The notes below the pieces were generated by a model. That model did no database searches, had not been told where the DNA came from, and saw nothing but the letters and a program-made list of their open reading frames with translations. 16,515 nucleotides of DNA from Pseudobdellovibrionaceae bacterium (GTDB lineage Bacteria; Bdellovibrionota; Bdellovibrionia; Bdellovibrionales; UBA1609): NCBI GenBank assembly GCA_020635055.1, contig JACKAN010000027.1, forward strand, positions 1 to 16,515. Direction: 5' to 3'. The position numbers and the translations under genes were made by a program. Shown piece by piece: positions 13,210 through 16,515 of the stretch (the stretch's first letter is position 1; every line of letters begins with the position of its first letter).

Positions 13210-15204
13210 CTAATTGTTATTGAGACGATCTTGCCAAATTTTAGCCCTTAATCGTTTGTATTCTTCCTCATGACCACGGAAAAGATTATTAAAGTTTTTC
13301 TCGCTAAAGTTATCAGGAAAAACTACTATCATACCATCAACGGCTCGATTAAAATCATAATCAACATTAAAAGAAAAAAACATGGCTCCCAACTCGGCAT
13401 AAATACTAACCAATGGTGGAAGTTCCTTATTTCCTTCTAAAGATTGTACATATTTTCCCAATTCACGCAAATCTCCTATTGTCTCTAAAAAATTTAACAT
13501 TGATTCAGGGGTAAACTGAGTCTTTACAGAAAATGGGTGAGGTGGATGAAGTAGCTTTGATTGTTCTGACTGAGCTTTAAAATTGTGCTTCAAATACTCA
13601 GTAGTTACAAGCATAGAAACCAAGGATCGATCTCCGCTTATAGAAACAGGGCCAATCAATGCATCTATATGTGGAAATTTCACTAAAACTTTAGTAATGG
13701 CCATAAAAATGTATGGCAGCAATCTTTTTCTATGCTTTGGAATTATAAAAGAACGACCCAATTCTAAAACAGAGCCCAATGTTCCTAAAAACTTCTCATC
13801 ATAATTAAACAAACTTTTAGTATATAAACCATCTATACCATTCTTACTTAAAAGTTCATCACCCAAACCCAGTCTGTAGGAGCCAATGATTTCTTTTTCT
13901 TTTACATCCCAAACGAACAAGTGATAGTAATCCTCATCATATTTATCAAGATCAATTTCATTACCAGTTCCTTCATTTTCGGCCCTAAAAACTTCTTCTC
14001 TTAAACGACCAATTTCAAATACAACTTTTTCTGCTTGTTTCTTTTTAATTAAAAAAAACTGTTTACCTACTATTTCTTGCAGAAGTGCATCTTTTGGTAA
14101 AGAAGCAATTTCAGCCGCTAGCTCTTCTTTATCTATGGGTGTAACTATAGGTTTTAAAAAATCAGTTAACTGAGTCTTTTTGCTTTGTGTAAGTCTTCTC
14201 TTATAACGTGTAAAATATCTGGAAAAAGCTCCCACAATAACCTCATCATCACCCCCCAATAATAAATTATGAGTTCTTATTGCATCGATGAGTCGGTCTG
14301 AATGTTTATAATGAACCGCTAAATTCTCGGGCAACAATACATTTCCTAACTTCACTTGGAAATTCTTCCCACTTAAAGCTTTCAACTCTGAAGCCAAAGC
14401 GCTGTATCGGAAGACTCCACCAAATAAACTAAGAAAGTTAAAACGAGTTCGTGTCTGAGCTTTAACATATACTGGTAAAACAGGAACTTTGGCCCTTTCT
14501 ATTAAGTTACCATATTGTTCTTTCCATTCACTTTCAAAGGCTCTTCCTAAAACATATTTTGTTGAAGCTACTTCTTCTCCAGGTAGTATCACTAAAACTC
14601 CACCACTCTGAATATGTTCTAAGGCTAATTCCATGGAATACTTATTTTTACTACTTCTTAAATATGATAGGTCAGCATCCCACATATCAAATGGAATTAA
14701 ATGGGGCCTTATTTCGGGCAAGTTAAGCAGAACCTCATTGCCGATAATTTTGACATCTTTGCGCACACGCCTAAGTCCCATAACTGCACCAAGAGTGTTC
14801 GCCCATCCGTTCGAATTATTTACCACAGTTATAAAACTTCCATCTTTTGGAATTTGTGACTCAAAATTACTCTCAAACTCAAATTTAATTTCTAGGGCAT
14901 CACTTATCAGCTCGAATATATCTTTATCATCTGTAACTTTTCCTTTAATCTTCTCTTTGTAAACAGACTCCAAATTACCAATTGCAGGAAAAAAATAGCT
15001 CATTGCTAAAGCTATTTTTTGATTAAGAACACCACTCTGTGTTTTAATTACTAACCTTCTTAAATTTAAATCGCATTGGGAACTTGCGGGATAACTCTTA
15101 TTCGACTCTTCAAACATATCAGATTTCTCTGTCGCTCCAAATGAAACGTTGAACTCAATAAGAGTTACTATAGATATGATTAGAATTTTAATTATGGAAG
15201 CCAA
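13210..15204 (-). CDS. Exported acyltransferase-like (degenerate) plus GNAT N-acyltransferase fusion
   Basis: This 664-residue protein has two transferase-like halves. Residues 1-23 look like a Sec signal or signal-anchor (cleavage possible after FGA). Residues about 60-320 resemble the lysophospholipid acyltransferase (PlsC-like) domain of the neighbouring gene. The catalytic HPxxxxD is replaced: VVNNSNGWAN puts Asn130 and Asn136 where His and Asp should be, while the later PGEEVAS segment keeps Glu211. Residues about 395-545 match the GNAT/hemolysin-type (Acetyltransf_5, OlsB-like) domain: LREEVF, HLFVWD, GSYRLGLG and LELGRSFIIPKHRKR (480-494). The combination recalls bifunctional ornithine-lipid synthases such as OlsF, but the substrate is unknown. 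The TTG start has AAGGAG at seven bases. The gene overlaps the upstream acyltransferase by 13 bases. Confidence 0.8.
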   Translation of the reverse strand: MASIIKILIISIVTLIEFNVSFGATEKSDMFEESNKSYPASSQCDLNLRRLVIKTQSGVLNQKIALAMSYFFPAIGNLESVYKEKIKGKVTDDKDIFELISDALEIKFEFESNFESQIPKDGSFITVVNNSNGWANTLGAVMGLRRVRKDVKIIGNEVLLNLPEIRPHLIPFDMWDADLSYLRSSKNKYSMELALEHIQSGGVLVILPGEEVASTKYVLGRAFESEWKEQYGNLIERAKVPVLPVYVKAQTRTRFNFLSLFGGVFRYSALASELKALSGKNFQVKLGNVLLPENLAVHYKHSDRLIDAIRTHNLLLGGDDEVIVGAFSRYFTRYKRRLTQSKKTQLTDFLKPIVTPIDKEELAAEIASLPKDALLQEIVGKQFFLIKKKQAEKVVFEIGRLREEVFRAENEGTGNEIDLDKYDEDYYHLFVWDVKEKEIIGSYRLGLGDELLSKNGIDGLYTKSLFNYDEKFLGTLGSVLELGRSFIIPKHRKRLLPYIFMAITKVLVKFPHIDALIGPVSISGDRSLVSMLVTTEYLKHNFKAQSEQSKLLHPPHPFSVKTQFTPESMLNFLETIGDLRELGKYVQSLEGNKELPPLVSIYAELGAMFFSFNVDYDFNRAVDGMIVVFPDNFSEKNFNNLFRGHEEEYKRLRAKIWQDRLNNN

Positions 15205-16271
15205 AGTTTTGCTCCTTGACGGTTAGTTTCAATATTTTTTTCTTTATTAAGTGACTCTTGATTAGGTATATAATCAGGAAGTTCTATTCCACCCAAAAGA
15301 TAAGTGGCTCGACGAAGAGTAGGAAAAAGATTTTTTAATCCCACTCTTTCAATATAAACATCTGCTGATATTGAACGACCTAATGTTAAAGGAAGGTTCT
15401 CACCCTTATGTGAAAACACTTCTGAACCAAAAAGCTTAAGAACTCTTAAGGTATCACTCTTTATATCTTCCCTTGCCTTTAGCCAATTGTCTGTTGGTCT
15501 TGAATCTACATAAATTGGTACAATATCAGGAAGGGTAGATTTAATCGTTAAAATGAGTGCACTCATCCAAGGTCCATCAACAATTATTGGTTCGTCACTA
15601 TTTTTGTAACCTATTATGTGACTAGATACTTCTCCTGATGGGAAAACGATTAACACTCCTTGATTTTTAAGATGTTCCTTAGCCTGAACTAAGGCTTGGT
15701 TCGCTTTTTTCTTAAAAATTGAGACAGGAATAAATGAGTCACTTAAACCAGGAATTGAAGCCAGGACTTCATTGGCAAGTATTTTAAAATCGGATCGTGT
15801 TTGTAGAACCAATTCAACAATAGAAAAAATCTCCCAACCAGCTCCAGGGTGATTTGCAACTATAATTAAGGGACCTGTTTTAGGTATATTTGTAAAACTC
15901 CCTTCTGTTAAATGATACTGACTACCAAATGCCTTTTGATATTTAACAAATATATGATCTTCACTATCATCTTGTTTGATTTTTTGAATGATTTCCCCAT
16001 ACTCCTGCAATCCTAACTGACTCCCGAAAAAATAATTTAAAATGCTATTGAACCACCTATGGCTGCTCTTTGAAGGCTCTAAAAACTGAATTTTAAATCC
16101 TTGTCCGGAGTTCTTTTCAACTAAACTTAGATCCATTCGCTTTTCCAAATATGTAGAACAAGCATTGGTCCATTGATTTGTGATTCTCTGTGAAAACGTT
16201 TCAGAATGGAGATTACAGACAGGTAACAAGAGTATTAGTAAAAAGAACAATTTCTGAGACCTACTGCACAC
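15192..16271 (-). CDS. Exported lysophospholipid acyltransferase-like protein
   Basis: This 359-residue protein has an N-terminal signal sequence (Arg4, Lys7, then an LFFLLILLLPV core; probable cleavage after LHS near residue 23). It has one PlsC-like acyltransferase domain: LIIVANHPGAGWE (135-147) with catalytic His141 and Glu147 in place of the usual Asp, and IVFPSGEVSS (208-217), the block III equivalent of hemolysin-type acyltransferases. The C-terminal RRATYLLGG (320-328) matches IRTHNLLLGG in the next gene's product, so the two share ancestry. Most such enzymes act on the cytoplasmic face with acyl-CoA or acyl-ACP; an export signal is unexpected. The GTG start (16269-16271) has SD CTGGAG with seven-base spacing. 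It is the first gene of a two-gene unit. Confidence 0.82.
   Translation of the reverse strand: MCSRSQKLFFLLILLLPVCNLHSETFSQRITNQWTNACSTYLEKRMDLSLVEKNSGQGFKIQFLEPSKSSHRWFNSILNYFFGSQLGLQEYGEIIQKIKQDDSEDHIFVKYQKAFGSQYHLTEGSFTNIPKTGPLIIVANHPGAGWEIFSIVELVLQTRSDFKILANEVLASIPGLSDSFIPVSIFKKKANQALVQAKEHLKNQGVLIVFPSGEVSSHIIGYKNSDEPIIVDGPWMSALILTIKSTLPDIVPIYVDSRPTDNWLKAREDIKSDTLRVLKLFGSEVFSHKGENLPLTLGRSISADVYIERVGLKNLFPTLRRATYLLGGIELPDYIPNQESLNKEKNIETNRQGAKLWLP
15212..15217 (-). promoter_or_regulatory. Ribosome-binding site deciding a TTG start
   Basis: AAGGAG on the minus strand lies seven bases before the TTG at 15202-15204. It supports TTG as the true start, which retains the N-terminal signal sequence. 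The site sits inside the 3' end of the upstream acyltransferase gene. Confidence 0.75.
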
Positions 16272-16515
16272 AATTCCACTCCAGAGTATAATCTAAGTGG
16301 GGGTGTAATAATTTCTACGTATGAAGAACTCCCCCAAGTATTTTCCCCCTATACTTTCAAACTTAAAATTTGTGAAGAAAATAACATATATGTGAACAAT
16401 TTTTTGTTTTTATGATTTTTATACACTGATGATCCATGGCTTTTTCAAATATTGATATAGCTTAGTTAACAAGGACTTTCATTGATCCAAAAGCGAAGGG
16501 GCCAATGGGCCGCAT
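16272..16515. other. AT-rich intergenic region upstream of the acyltransferase genes
   Basis: I see no complete gene here. It must contain the promoter of the two acyltransferase genes, but no clear -35/-10 pair stands out; the best minus-strand candidate is TTCACA (16371-16376), 17 bases, TATAGG (16348-16353). TGTGAA occurs twice on the plus strand (16371-16376 and 16391-16396), exactly 20 bases apart. The last 54 bases (16462-16515) are richer in GC and could be the 3' end of another minus-strand gene ending at TAA (16462-16464), but they are too short to judge. Confidence 0.4.

Noticed and set aside
14633..14962. Plus-strand 109-codon open frame inside the acyltransferase/GNAT gene
   Set aside because: Antisense shadow of a real gene, with no SD and no recognisable domain.
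16462..16515. Possible 3' end of another minus-strand gene at the right edge
   Set aside because: Only 17 codons before a TAA, and the other two frames are equally plausible; too short to support a call.

Overview
This is a low-GC bacterial chromosome segment with tightly packed genes, nearly all on the minus strand. It carries an aerobic caa3-type respiratory oxidase, SecA, many exported proteins and lipoproteins of a Gram-negative type, and a BamE-like outer-membrane lipoprotein. The gene content and low GC resemble Bdellovibrionota (Bacteriovorax/Bdellovibrio-like bacteria). This is an inference from gene style; no rRNA or other taxonomic marker is present. Several genes start with TTG or GTG, and good Shine-Dalgarno (SD) sites support most of these starts.

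Layout. (1) Positions 1-4768, minus strand: a compact oxidase operon read right to left: membrane-anchored cytochrome c, Sco-type copper chaperone, CoxB with a fused C-terminal cytochrome c, CoxA, CoxC, and the start of subunit IV, which runs off the left edge. Genes overlap or lie within 16 bases of each other. CoxA has the YSHP motif of A2-type heme-copper oxidases, so electrons would pass from the anchored cytochrome c to the CoxB heme, then CuA, heme a and the heme a3/CuB site. A candidate promoter (TTCACT-17-TAATAT) overlapping a perfect 14-bp palindrome lies upstream. (2) Positions 4946-5350, plus strand: a divergent BamE/SmpA-like lipoprotein. (3) Positions 5365-9474, minus: secA, then a zinc-ribbon protein, then an exported coiled-coil protein. 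A perfect 12-bp hairpin lies between secA and the zinc-ribbon gene. (4) Positions 9584-10697: trmL (minus) diverges from a GcvH-like protein (plus). The 202-bp gap holds an 8-bp dyad. The GcvH-like protein lacks the lipoyl lysine. (5) Positions 10741-13072, minus: a small lipoprotein followed by a large acetyl-CoA hydrolase/transferase-family protein, with a good candidate promoter and probable translational coupling. (6) Positions 13210-16271, minus: two overlapping genes for related acyltransferase-like proteins, both with N-terminal export signals. The downstream one also carries a GNAT (OlsB/hemolysin-like) domain, and its lysophospholipid-acyltransferase half has lost the catalytic His and Asp.

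The best candidates for something undescribed are the exported acyltransferase pair with its degenerate active site, the lysine-less GcvH-like protein, and the hairpin that encloses the zinc-ribbon gene's ribosome-binding site. I saw no tRNA, rRNA, CRISPR array, transposon or phage gene. No gene-free stretch exceeds about 250 bases.
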